From an uncultured Oxalobacteraceae bacterium (lineage in GTDB: Bacteria > Pseudomonadota > Gammaproteobacteria > Burkholderiales > Burkholderiaceae): a stretch of 34,015 bases of DNA. The notes under the pieces are model-generated. The model was not told where the DNA came from. It worked only from the letters and a program-made list of their open reading frames with translations, and did not search any database. The stretch's first letter is position 1. The number at the start of each line of letters is the position of its first letter. The position numbers and the translations under genes are program-made. Shown one piece after another: positions 16,000 to 23,107 of this stretch. Location of the stretch: assembly GCA_946480015.1 (NCBI GenBank), contig CAMLIL010000062.1, positions 1-34,015 on the forward strand, in the 5' to 3' direction.

Positions 16000-16851
16000 C
16001 TATTCTGGCGCAGAAAAAAACGTTTGTGACATCGCAACTTCTTTGTCAATGCGAGCTATAAGACGAGCGCATTCGACGATTAATGCTTCGACCGCTTCTT
16101 GATCTATACCCGTTGGCTTGCCTTCCTTATCAACACCATTTCGATGCACGCAATCATGTCGTAATAGTATCGCCTTGTATAACCAAGGTATTTTGCCAAG
16201 ATCAATTCCTAAAACGGACTGGTACATTTTATTGATTTTTCTAAGGTCATGAAAAATCAGGTCCTGAAGATATCGCGCCACTTCCAGCTTCAGTCCTTCC
16301 CATCTCAAAAATATTTGCGCAAGTGGTAACTGTCGCTTCGAGAATTCTGGATCACTTTCAACGAGCTTTCGCATTAGTTTACCGGAATTAACAACTTTAT
16401 GTATGAATACCCCCGACAGGTAAGCTTCAACTGCGGTAACAACTTGGGCATATGTCATGTTGTATAGAGTTGACATGTTCGGGATTTTTATTTCAGCCCT
16501 GAGAATTGCGACAACGTCTTTCATAATTCTTTCAAACGTACCAAGCTGGGCAGTCGACTGGATTACCCAGCTTAATTCTTCATCCCTATCATCTAGGACG
16601 TGGCCATAGCGAGCCATTTTCCAATAATCATCCTCGGCTACCGTTTCATAATCTAAGTTGGTTGATCCATCAACATCAACGCGCAGTTTTCCACTGCGAT
16701 CTTCAATGCGAACTTCGTAATCTTTGCCACAACCATCGCATATCAGCTGTTCATAGTAAATGTTTTTAGGGTCAAGAATCGCGTCATCGATTTGGATATT
16801 TTTATCGATAAAACTTCCACATGAGCAATTAAAAGTAATGTTAAGTAGCAT
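16000..16851 (-). CDS. Zinc-ribbon plus HEPN-like protein
   Basis: A 283-residue protein, not recognised by name. The N-terminus has a four-Cys zinc ribbon: C9-x-C11 and C38-x2-C41. The C-terminal part (about 120-275) is all helical and ends in the stretch AILLRHDCVHRNGVDKEG, where R231 and H236 give R-x4-H, and RHD.VHRNG is the wording seen in HEPN domains of several restriction or RNase-type proteins. A nucleic-acid-sensing ribbon joined to an RNase domain is a reasonable reading but an inference. ATG at 16851 has only a weak ribosome site. It is AT-rich and is the first gene of the minus-strand block. Confidence 0.72.
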   Translation of the reverse strand: MLLNITFNCSCGSFIDKNIQIDDAILDPKNIYYEQLICDGCGKDYEVRIEDRSGKLRVDVDGSTNLDYETVAEDDYWKMARYGHVLDDRDEELSWVIQSTAQLGTFERIMKDVVAILRAEIKIPNMSTLYNMTYAQVVTAVEAYLSGVFIHKVVNSGKLMRKLVESDPEFSKRQLPLAQIFLRWEGLKLEVARYLQDLIFHDLRKINKMYQSVLGIDLGKIPWLYKAILLRHDCVHRNGVDKEGKPTGIDQEAVEALIVECARLIARIDKEVAMSQTFFSAPE

Positions 16852-16933
16852 CTAAGCGACTCTAGTAAATATTTCATTTATTTAATTAGTATTGCATTTT
16901 CCGATAAATTAAATAAGTCGAATTCAATGCCGA

Positions 16934-17070
16934 ATTTAACTTATCGATGCAAATTTTGCTTTTCGCAGAGTAACTTCTGAAGGGGCCGCCATTGGCCGAT
17001 AGCGGTCCATCGTCAAGGCTCAGCGTACAGCTCAGGTTGCTCTGACTGCAAGTAGAGGGTTAGGTTAGGC
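16934..17070. repeat. Structured element resembling an integron attC site
   Basis: ATTTAAC at 16934-16940 (pattern RYYYAAC) pairs along all seven bases, with two G-T wobbles, with GTTAGGT at 17059-17065 (GTTRRRY). Inside, TTTGC at 16955-16959 pairs with GCAAG at 17048-17052, and CAGAGTAACTT at 16966-16976 pairs with AGGTTGCTCTG at 17034-17044 (two wobbles). The centre has a further imperfect palindrome around GGCC at 16983-17008. Nested core sites, stem and asymmetric loops are the plan of an attC. A second GTTRRRY copy, GTTAGGC, overlaps at 17064-17070. It lies exactly at the right edge of the AT-rich block. No integrase is in the window. Confidence 0.42.
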
Positions 17071-17074
17071 GCTC

Positions 17075-18049
17075 TTAGTCATCATCGTCGCTGCCGTCAT
17101 CTTTCACCTTCCTGGTCCGCTCGATATCCAGCCGCGGCTTGAGCGCCGCCACCCGCGCCATGTAATCGTCCACGCTATGGTCGGGACTGACGCGCAGCGA
17201 CGGCGGCAGGATCACCGACATGTACAGGTCGTCCGACAGGCGGCCATGGCGCTGGTCGTTACTGATCAGCGACAGACCCGACCCCAGCAGGGCCAGCGCC
17301 ACGCACAGGGTGCGCAGGCGGCGCGTGTTGTACGGCTTGACCGTACGCAGATGAAAGTACACCACGCCGGCGGCGATGGCGATGGCCACGTGCGAACTGT
17401 AACGCGTCAGCGCTTCCAGCGAAAACGCGAACGCCACCACGCTTGAGACAATCTTATACAGCGTCACCGCCATCAGGCCGCAGCCGACCGTAAACAGATG
17501 CCGGCCCAGGCGCGCATGGCGCCCGAACAGGCGGTTGGCAAACGCCCATGCGCCCGACCACACCAGCCCCGCGCCGATGCCGTAAGCCAGGACCTGCAAG
17601 TAGCGGTTCAGCTGGAACGACTGGGTATCGCTGATCCACAAGGTGAACAGCGCGAACAGGCCGATCATGATCAGCCCGACCAGGCCAGGCAGCGCGCCTT
17701 CCCAGCCATGCCGGGTGCGGTCCAGTTCCTCCGGCGGCACCGGACAGTCGGCCGCGCGCACGCGCAAGGTGGTGTGCCCGAGGCGGAACACGGTGTCGCC
17801 CGTCACCGTCAGGGTCGGGCAGCGTTTGCCGCGGTGGATCACGCCGTTCTTGCTGCCCAGGTCGCGCATCACCAGTTCGCCGTCCTCGCCGGCCTCGATC
17901 ACCGCATGGCTGGGCGCGGCGAAGGCGTCGTCGAGAATGAACTCATTATCGTAGCTGCGGCCCAGGCGGATCGGCAGATGGTTCACCTGATGGCGGTGCA
18001 GCACGTCGCCATTGCGCGCCAGGGTTTCGACAAAGTAGGGCGCGCTCAT
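17075..18049 (-). CDS. FHA domain-containing membrane protein
   Basis: A 324-residue protein. Residues about 25-98 form a forkhead-associated phosphothreonine-binding domain: IRLGRSYDNEFILDD, SHAVIE, and RDLGSKNGVIHRG carry the family GR, SH and N-G residues. After the FHA domain come several hydrophobic segments (VGLIMIGLFALFTLWI, QVLAYGIGAGLVW, FTVGCGLMAV and more), so it is an inner-membrane protein with a cytoplasmic FHA domain, then an acidic Asp-rich tail. Its start overlaps the protease stop by four bases (ATGA), so the two are coupled and likely act together. FHA binding partners are usually Ser/Thr-kinase targets, but no kinase is in the window. Confidence 0.9.
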   Translation of the reverse strand: MSAPYFVETLARNGDVLHRHQVNHLPIRLGRSYDNEFILDDAFAAPSHAVIEAGEDGELVMRDLGSKNGVIHRGKRCPTLTVTGDTVFRLGHTTLRVRAADCPVPPEELDRTRHGWEGALPGLVGLIMIGLFALFTLWISDTQSFQLNRYLQVLAYGIGAGLVWSGAWAFANRLFGRHARLGRHLFTVGCGLMAVTLYKIVSSVVAFAFSLEALTRYSSHVAIAIAAGVVYFHLRTVKPYNTRRLRTLCVALALLGSGLSLISNDQRHGRLSDDLYMSVILPPSLRVSPDHSVDDYMARVAALKPRLDIERTRKVKDDGSDDDD

Positions 18050-19428
18050 CGCTTGCCCGTCCGGTCGATGGCGGAGAGGAAGGCGCGCGTGGTGCGCATG
18101 CCGTTTTCGAACGAGACCCCGGCCAGGTCCAGGCGGCTTTGCAGGCTGGCCTTCGGATCGTCGGTGGTCGCCGTCAGCAGCGTGAAGTTATACAGGCCGG
18201 CGAGTTTGCGGTAAGCCCGCACGCAGGTCACCGCCCGCAGCGGCAGCGAACGCGGTTTGACGAACTGCTCGGTGCACGAGGGGCCGGTCAGGCGCGTGTC
18301 GCGGCTGCTGCCCAGGTTATCGGTCTTGAACAGGGTGCTGGCCAGCGCGGCGAAGCGCACCTGATCCAGGCTGGCGGTGCGCACATACTGGTGGGTCATC
18401 GCCACATGTCCGGTCTGCTGCGATTCCGACACGAAGATGGCCGACTCCATCGAGCAGGCGATGGTGTCGGCGGTGAAGGTGGCTTCGGCCTTGACGTTCG
18501 ATCTGCCCCAGCAGCGCACCTGGCCCGACTCGCGCACCGGCACCTGGTACGGTCCCATGGTCTTGAGCGACAGCGGCGCATCGAGCAGGCGCTCGATCAT
18601 GGCGCGCTGGTGCGCCAGCAGCTGCTGGGCGATCAGCGCATTGAAATCCTTGGGAGGGGCGCCTTGCGCGGCGACCTTCTTGAGTAGCTCCTGGGCGTAG
18701 CGCACCGGCACCAGGAAGCTGACCGACTCGCCGTCGCGCCGCTTGGACACGTTCACGCCGGCCACGATGCCGTCCGCAGTCACGCTGGGGCCGCCGCTCA
18801 TGCCCGAGTTGATCGGCCCGGTGAACATCAGCTGGTCGTAGAAGCTGCGCGTGATGACGCCGTTGTACGAGCCTTCCGAGATCGCGAAGCCCAGATCGAG
18901 CGGATTGCCCAGCGAGTACAGATACTGGCCCTGGGTCAGCTTGGCGGCCTGTTCGGGCAGGCGGAAAAAGCCGCTGCCGTTACGGTTGATGCGCGCCACC
19001 GCCAGATCGTGCAGCACATCCACCGCCAGCAGCTCCACCGGGCCGCTCTTGCCGTCGGTATCGACAAACTCGCCGGCATAGACGTCCGGTTCCAGCGCCA
19101 TCTGCGACACCACATGATAGTTGGTCAACACCAGGTTGCCGCTGCCGACCAAAAAGCCCGAGCCGACCGAGGACTGGCTGCGTCCATTGCGCAGCAACAT
19201 GCGGATCTGCAGCAGGTCGCCCTTGGCCGATGAATACAGCTTCTGCGCGCTCGATGATGGCGGCGGCAGCGCGGCGGTATCGTCGAGCACGGGCTCGGCT
19301 GGGGGCGGCAGCGGACCCGGCTTGACGGCGGCGGGCGGTACGGGAGGGGCCTTGGCCGGGGCGGACGGAGCCGCGCTGACTACGCCGGCAAGGCAGCAGA
19401 GCAGCAGCGCGAGGTGAAGGAATTTCAT
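18046..19428 (-). CDS. Exported trypsin-like serine protease (S1C/HtrA-like)
   Basis: A 460-residue protein with a signal peptide (MKFLHLALLLCCLAGVVSA) and a Pro/Ala-rich linker to about residue 60. The trypsin-fold catalytic triad is visible: H105 in LTNYHVVS, D141 in VLHDLAVARI and S211 in NSGMSGGPSV. The C-terminal 200 residues do not look like a PDZ domain, unlike DegP, and have no recognised fold; C308, C330 and others could form disulfides. It should act in the periplasm or at the membrane. The start ATG at 19428 was chosen for the signal peptide. It is coupled by an ATGA overlap to the FHA gene. Confidence 0.9.
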   Translation of the reverse strand: MKFLHLALLLCCLAGVVSAAPSAPAKAPPVPPAAVKPGPLPPPAEPVLDDTAALPPPSSSAQKLYSSAKGDLLQIRMLLRNGRSQSSVGSGFLVGSGNLVLTNYHVVSQMALEPDVYAGEFVDTDGKSGPVELLAVDVLHDLAVARINRNGSGFFRLPEQAAKLTQGQYLYSLGNPLDLGFAISEGSYNGVITRSFYDQLMFTGPINSGMSGGPSVTADGIVAGVNVSKRRDGESVSFLVPVRYAQELLKKVAAQGAPPKDFNALIAQQLLAHQRAMIERLLDAPLSLKTMGPYQVPVRESGQVRCWGRSNVKAEATFTADTIACSMESAIFVSESQQTGHVAMTHQYVRTASLDQVRFAALASTLFKTDNLGSSRDTRLTGPSCTEQFVKPRSLPLRAVTCVRAYRKLAGLYNFTLLTATTDDPKASLQSRLDLAGVSFENGMRTTRAFLSAIDRTGKR

Positions 19429-19465
19429 GCAATCCTTATGGGCGAGCAAGATATGTTGCCTCTAT

Positions 19466-19494
19466 CTTCGCATCACCCGGGCCGGATTGCGAAG
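19466..19494 (-). terminator. Hairpin immediately downstream of ribA
   Basis: CTTCGCA at 19466-19472 and TGCGAAG at 19488-19494 form a 7-bp stem directly after the ribA stop codon, extendable by two pairs across a one-base bulge. No T-run follows, so it is a possible but weak intrinsic terminator or an RNA-stabilising hairpin. Confidence 0.45.
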
Positions 19495-20139
19495 TTAAAG
19501 TTCGCCGTCCTCGGCAATTGTGGCCGGCTGTGGCGACATCATGTGGCCCAGCTTGGCAGCTTTGGTGTTCAAATAGTTATTATTGAAGGCATTGCGGTTG
19601 ACCAGCAGCGGCACGCGCTCGCTCACGCGCACGCCCAGCTTTTCCATCGCATCGATCTTGCGCGGGTTGTTGGTCATCAGGCGCAGCGAGCCGATGCCGA
19701 AATGCGCCAGCATCGGTTTGCACAGTTCGTAATTGCGCGCGTCGGCATGGAAACCCAGCGCCAGATTGGCTTCCACGGTATCGGCGCCGGCTTCCTGCAG
19801 GCGGTAGGCGCGGATTTTGTTGACCAGGCCGATGCCGCGTCCTTCCTGACGCAGGTAGAGCAGGATGCCGCGGCCTTCCTCGGCGATGCGTTTGAGCGCG
19901 CCTTCGAGCTGGGCGCCGCAATCGCAACGTTGCGAGAACAGCACGTCCCCGGTCAGGCATTCCGAGTGCACGCGCGCCAGGACCGGTTCGCCGTCGGCGA
20001 TATCGCCCAGGGTCATTGCCAGATGCTCCTTGCCGGTCGTATGCTCGACGAAGGCGTGCAGCGTGAACTGCGCCCAAGGGGTCGGCAGCGCGCACGACGT
20101 GGTGTAATCCAACAGGGTTTCAGGGACTTCGACAGGCAT
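19495..20139 (-). CDS. ribA: GTP cyclohydrolase II
   Basis: A 214-residue enzyme that opens GTP to 2,5-diamino-6-ribosylamino-pyrimidinone 5'-phosphate, the first step of riboflavin synthesis. The zinc-binding Cys residues are C61, C72 and C74 in [18 protein letters not shown], as in E. coli RibA. The [11 protein letters not shown] catalytic-Arg motif and the NPRKID segment are present. It is a stand-alone RibA, not a RibBA fusion, as often in gamma- and betaproteobacteria. Start: ATG at 20139, fixed by the family N-terminus; the frame continues 47 codons further upstream over the REP-like repeat. No FMN riboswitch signature was seen upstream. Confidence 0.97.
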   Translation of the reverse strand: MPVEVPETLLDYTTSCALPTPWAQFTLHAFVEHTTGKEHLAMTLGDIADGEPVLARVHSECLTGDVLFSQRCDCGAQLEGALKRIAEEGRGILLYLRQEGRGIGLVNKIRAYRLQEAGADTVEANLALGFHADARNYELCKPMLAHFGIGSLRLMTNNPRKIDAMEKLGVRVSERVPLLVNRNAFNNNYLNTKAAKLGHMMSPQPATIAEDGEL

Positions 20140-20212
20140 CACGGTGTTCTCGAATCTATTGCTGTACCCGCAAGTGTAGCGGAAATCGACGTTAGCCGCC
20201 GGGATCAGGGGG

Positions 20213-20276
20213 CGTCCTCGCGCACGCGGGGACCCATACACAGGGCGCTCAGCATGGGTCTCCGCTCGCGAGGACG
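20213..20276. repeat. REP-like imperfect palindrome
   Basis: CGTCCTCGCG at 20213-20222 and CGCGAGGACG at 20267-20276 are exact reverse complements, and inner arms (GGGGACCCAT and ATGGGTCTCC) also pair with few mismatches, giving a long stem with a loop of about a dozen bases. This looks like the interspersed REP/BIME-type repeats common in Oxalobacteraceae genomes. It lies a few bases after the pirin gene's stop, so it may also end that transcript. Confidence 0.75.
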
Positions 20277-20282
20277 ACAATC

Positions 20283-20984
20283 TTACTCGGGCAGATCGAA
20301 CACCAGCACTTCGGCATCCCTGGCCTGGTCGATCGTAATGAGCGTCTCGTCGCTCAGTTTGGCCGCATCGCCGCCGGACAGCGTGGTGCCGTTGACCCGC
20401 AGCTGGCCCCGGATCACGTGCACGTAGCCCTTGCGGCCGGCCCCCAGCCGATGCTCGACCTGATCGCCTTCGTCCAGAATGCCCGCGTAGATGGCGGCAT
20501 CCTGATGAATCAGCACCGAACCATCGCGCCCGTCCGCGGACGCCACCACGCGCAAGGTGCCGCGCTTGGTTTCTGGAGCGAAGTGCTTTTCTTCATAGCT
20601 GGGCGGGATGCCGGTCACCTTCGGTTGAATCCAGATCTGCAGGAAGTGTACCGGCTCGCTGGCCGAGCCATTGAATTCGCTGTGGCGCACCCCGGTCCCG
20701 GCGCTCATGCGCTGCACATCGCCGTAATGCAGCACCGAACCGGTCCCCATGCTGTCCTTGTGCTCCAGCGCGCCGCTCAGTACGTACGACACGATTTCCA
20801 TGTCGCGGTGGCCGTGGGTGCCGAAACCCTGCGACGGCGCCACCCGGTCTTCGTTGATCACCAGCAGCGGGCCGAAGCCCGTATGCAGCGGATCGTGGTA
20901 GTGGCCGAACGAAAAGGTATGTTTCGACTGCAGCCAGCCGTGGTTGGCGTTACCGCGTGCTTCGCTTTTACGTACTTCCAGCAT
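20283..20984 (-). CDS. Pirin family protein (YhhW-like quercetin 2,3-dioxygenase)
   Basis: A 233-residue bicupin, nearly the same length as E. coli YhhW (231). The metal ligands are all present: H57 and H59 in [12 protein letters not shown]101 and E103 in GVRHSEFN. The N-terminal [12 protein letters not shown] and the [10 protein letters not shown] motif are family hallmarks. YhhW has quercetin dioxygenase activity in vitro, but the natural role of bacterial pirins is unclear. Start: ATG at 20984 with GGAGA 5 bases upstream. It is divergent from a LysR gene, likely its regulator. Confidence 0.95.
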   Translation of the reverse strand: MLEVRKSEARGNANHGWLQSKHTFSFGHYHDPLHTGFGPLLVINEDRVAPSQGFGTHGHRDMEIVSYVLSGALEHKDSMGTGSVLHYGDVQRMSAGTGVRHSEFNGSASEPVHFLQIWIQPKVTGIPPSYEEKHFAPETKRGTLRVVASADGRDGSVLIHQDAAIYAGILDEGDQVEHRLGAGRKGYVHVIRGQLRVNGTTLSGGDAAKLSDETLITIDQARDAEVLVFDLPE

Positions 20985-21122
20985 GATATTCTCCGATCGT
21001 GTGAAGGTGATGTGCAATAATTTCGACGTTCTGATTGGCGCTTGTTTCTGTTTCGCCATCCGATGAACGAAGTATAGGCCTTGCCATTCGATTGAAAAAA
21101 CGGAAAATATTGACTTCTATGA

Positions 21123-21135
21123 TCGAAAAATTCGA
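21123..21135. promoter_or_regulatory. T-N11-A palindrome, candidate LysR operator
   Basis: TCGAA-AAA-TTCGA at 21123-21135 is a perfect 5-bp dyad and fits the T-N11-A box of LysR regulators exactly. It lies directly before the LysR start codon at 21136. A second arm, CATTCGA at 21085-21091, is the reverse complement of TCGAATG at 21132-21138. Both lie in the divergent gap with the pirin gene, so the regulator could control itself and the pirin gene. Confidence 0.5.
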
Positions 21136-22071
21136 ATGCTCAGACTAAGCCTGGACGCCCTGCAAATTCTCGACGCGATCGACCGGCGCGGCTCGTTCGC
21201 CAAGGCCGCCACGGAGCTGCACCGGGTGCCCTCGACCATCTCCTACACGGTCGGCAAGCTGGAAGACGATCTGGGCGTGCAGGTATTCGAGCGCAACGGG
21301 CCGCGCGTCAGCCTGACGCCGGCCGGGCGCGAGCTGCTCAAGGAAGGCCGCTTCCTGCTCAAGGCCGCCCAGGACCTGGAGCATCGCGTGCGCCGCGTCG
21401 CCTCGGGCTGGGAGACCGAACTGGCCATCGGCATGGATTCGATGTTTTCTCCCATGGCGCTGGCCGAGGACATGCAGGCCTTTTACGCCATTGCCGAACA
21501 GACCCGCCTGCGCATTGTGCAGGAGACCCTGTCCGGCCCATGGGAAGCCTTGCTCGACCGCCGCGCCGACCTGCTGATCGGCGTGGCCGGAGAAGGCCCG
21601 GCCGGCGGCGGCTACGTGGCGCGCCAGATCGGCAGCATGCCCTTCACCTTCGCCGTGGCGCCGCACCATCCGCTGGCGCGCCTGCCCGAACCGCTCGGCC
21701 GCACCCGCCTGCAGGAACACCGCGCCGTGGTGGTGGCCGATTCGGCCCGCAACATGCCGGCCCGCACGGTCGGCCTGCTGTTCGGCCAGGACACGTTGAC
21801 GGTGCCGGCCATGCACGTCAAATTCGACCTGCAAGTGCGCGGCATGGGCTTCGGCTTCTTGCCCGAGCCCTGCGCCAGGCCCGCCATCGAGGCCGGCCTG
21901 CTGGTCGAAAAACAGGTCGAGGAAGTGCGCGAGCCGGAACTGTTTTATGTGGCCTGGCGCGTCGGCGAGGAGGGCGCGGCGCTGCGCTGGTGGCGCGAGC
22001 GCATGCTGGACCCGCAGCTGTTCGCACGCCTGTGCCGCCATTTGCCGTCGGCGGCCATGTCGAATGGCTAA
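21136..22071 (+). CDS. LysR family transcriptional regulator
   Basis: A 311-residue LysR regulator. The HTH covers residues about 3-62 (LDALQILDAIDRRGSFAKAATEL, in parts; VGKLEDDLGVQVFERNG; SLTPAGRELL), and an effector-binding domain follows to about residue 295. The HTH and the FAVAPHHPLARLPEPL and FGFLPEP phrases place it near the regulators of drug or quinone detoxification genes. It is divergent from the pirin gene. The start ATG at 21136 lies next to the dyad at 21123-21135, which may limit its own translation or transcription. Confidence 0.94.
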   Translation: MLRLSLDALQILDAIDRRGSFAKAATELHRVPSTISYTVGKLEDDLGVQVFERNGPRVSLTPAGRELLKEGRFLLKAAQDLEHRVRRVASGWETELAIGMDSMFSPMALAEDMQAFYAIAEQTRLRIVQETLSGPWEALLDRRADLLIGVAGEGPAGGGYVARQIGSMPFTFAVAPHHPLARLPEPLGRTRLQEHRAVVVADSARNMPARTVGLLFGQDTLTVPAMHVKFDLQVRGMGFGFLPEPCARPAIEAGLLVEKQVEEVREPELFYVAWRVGEEGAALRWWRERMLDPQLFARLCRHLPSAAMSNG

Positions 22072-22159
22072 CGCAAGTTTCCAACGCTTGGTGTCAGAAT
22101 CCTTGGTAAAGGTGATGCTTGAGAGTAACATATAACCACCCCTACCGACTCATCCATCC

Positions 22160-23107
22160 ATGACATTGTTGCCATCCGCCGCGCCGCTGTTGTTTCGCAT
22201 TCTGGCGGACCGGAGCGGCGCCCCCGCCGCCCTGCTGGCCGAGGGCGGCACGCTTGAGCCTGAGCGCCTGTCCGCTCTGGCCGGGCAGATTGCGTGCCTG
22301 TATCGGCCCGGGCATGCCGGCGCCGAGCTGTTCCAGCAGTCGGGCTGGCAAGCCTTGCCGGACGGCGCGCTGTGCCGTGTCGACGTGCGCCTGACGCAGG
22401 ATGCCATCGTCCCGGGAGCGACCCTGGTCGACGGCCTGTGGTGGCGCGCGGCGCCGCCCAAGCCGGTGGGCGCGCAGGCCGCGTCGCGCGCGCTCGCGCT
22501 GCAACTGGTCGAGCGCGTTGCCGCCGATGCCGATACCCACGCGATCGAAGCGCTGCTGCGCCAGGACCCGGCGCTGTCGTATCAGCTGCTGCGCCTGGTC
22601 AATTCGCTCGGCGCCGGCACCGGCCGGCGCATCACCAGCTTCGGCCAGGCCATCCTGATCCTCGGCCGCCAGCAGCTGCGCCGCTGGCTCAACCTGATGC
22701 TGTTCGCCGCGCGCGACGGCGACGTGCGTTCGGCCATGCTGCTGGCGCGCGTGGCGGTGCGTTCGCGCCTGCTCGAACTGCTGGCCAGGCTGCACGGGGC
22801 CGACAAACTGATGCAGGAACAGGCTTTCATGACCGGCATGTTCTCGCTGCTGGGGGTGTTGTTCGGCATGCCGTTGCCGCAGCTGCTCGCCCCCCTGTCG
22901 CTGGGCGAAGCGGTGCACGCGGCCTTGCTGGACGGGCAGGGTGAACTCGGCGCGCTGCTGGCGCTGGCCGACTGCGCCGAGCAGGGCGACCTGGCCGGCA
23001 TGGCCGCGCGCGTGCACGCCCTCAGCCTGCCGGTCGATGGTTTCAACCTGGCCGCGGCCGACGCCCACGGCTGGATGCTGGGCGCGCTGCGCGACACCCG
23101 TGGCTGA
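22160..23107 (+). CDS. HDOD domain-containing protein
   Basis: A 315-residue protein. Residues about 110-300 contain an HDOD domain: IEALLRQDPALSYQLLRLVNS, then the ITSFGQAILILGRQQLRRWL helix pair, and QAFMTGMFSLLGVLF, the standard order. The N-terminal 100 residues are unassigned; they occupy the place of the degenerate EAL domain of YuxH-like proteins, but I cannot confirm that fold. HDOD proteins act in signalling without HD hydrolase residues. Its stop overlaps the start of the PAS-GGDEF-EAL gene by eight bases, so the two are probably one unit in cyclic-di-GMP signalling. Confidence 0.85.
   Translation: MTLLPSAAPLLFRILADRSGAPAALLAEGGTLEPERLSALAGQIACLYRPGHAGAELFQQSGWQALPDGALCRVDVRLTQDAIVPGATLVDGLWWRAAPPKPVGAQAASRALALQLVERVAADADTHAIEALLRQDPALSYQLLRLVNSLGAGTGRRITSFGQAILILGRQQLRRWLNLMLFAARDGDVRSAMLLARVAVRSRLLELLARLHGADKLMQEQAFMTGMFSLLGVLFGMPLPQLLAPLSLGEAVHAALLDGQGELGALLALADCAEQGDLAGMAARVHALSLPVDGFNLAAADAHGWMLGALRDTRG

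Noticed and set aside
10746..17070. One Tn7-like element extending from the TnsB fragment across the AT-rich block as its cargo
   Set aside because: A host-type phasin gene lies between, no tnsA, tnsC or target selector is present, composition differs, and no matching terminal repeats were seen.
19430..20282. FMN riboswitch upstream of ribA
   Set aside because: The upstream region has the REP-like palindrome and none of the conserved RFN-element segments that I could find.
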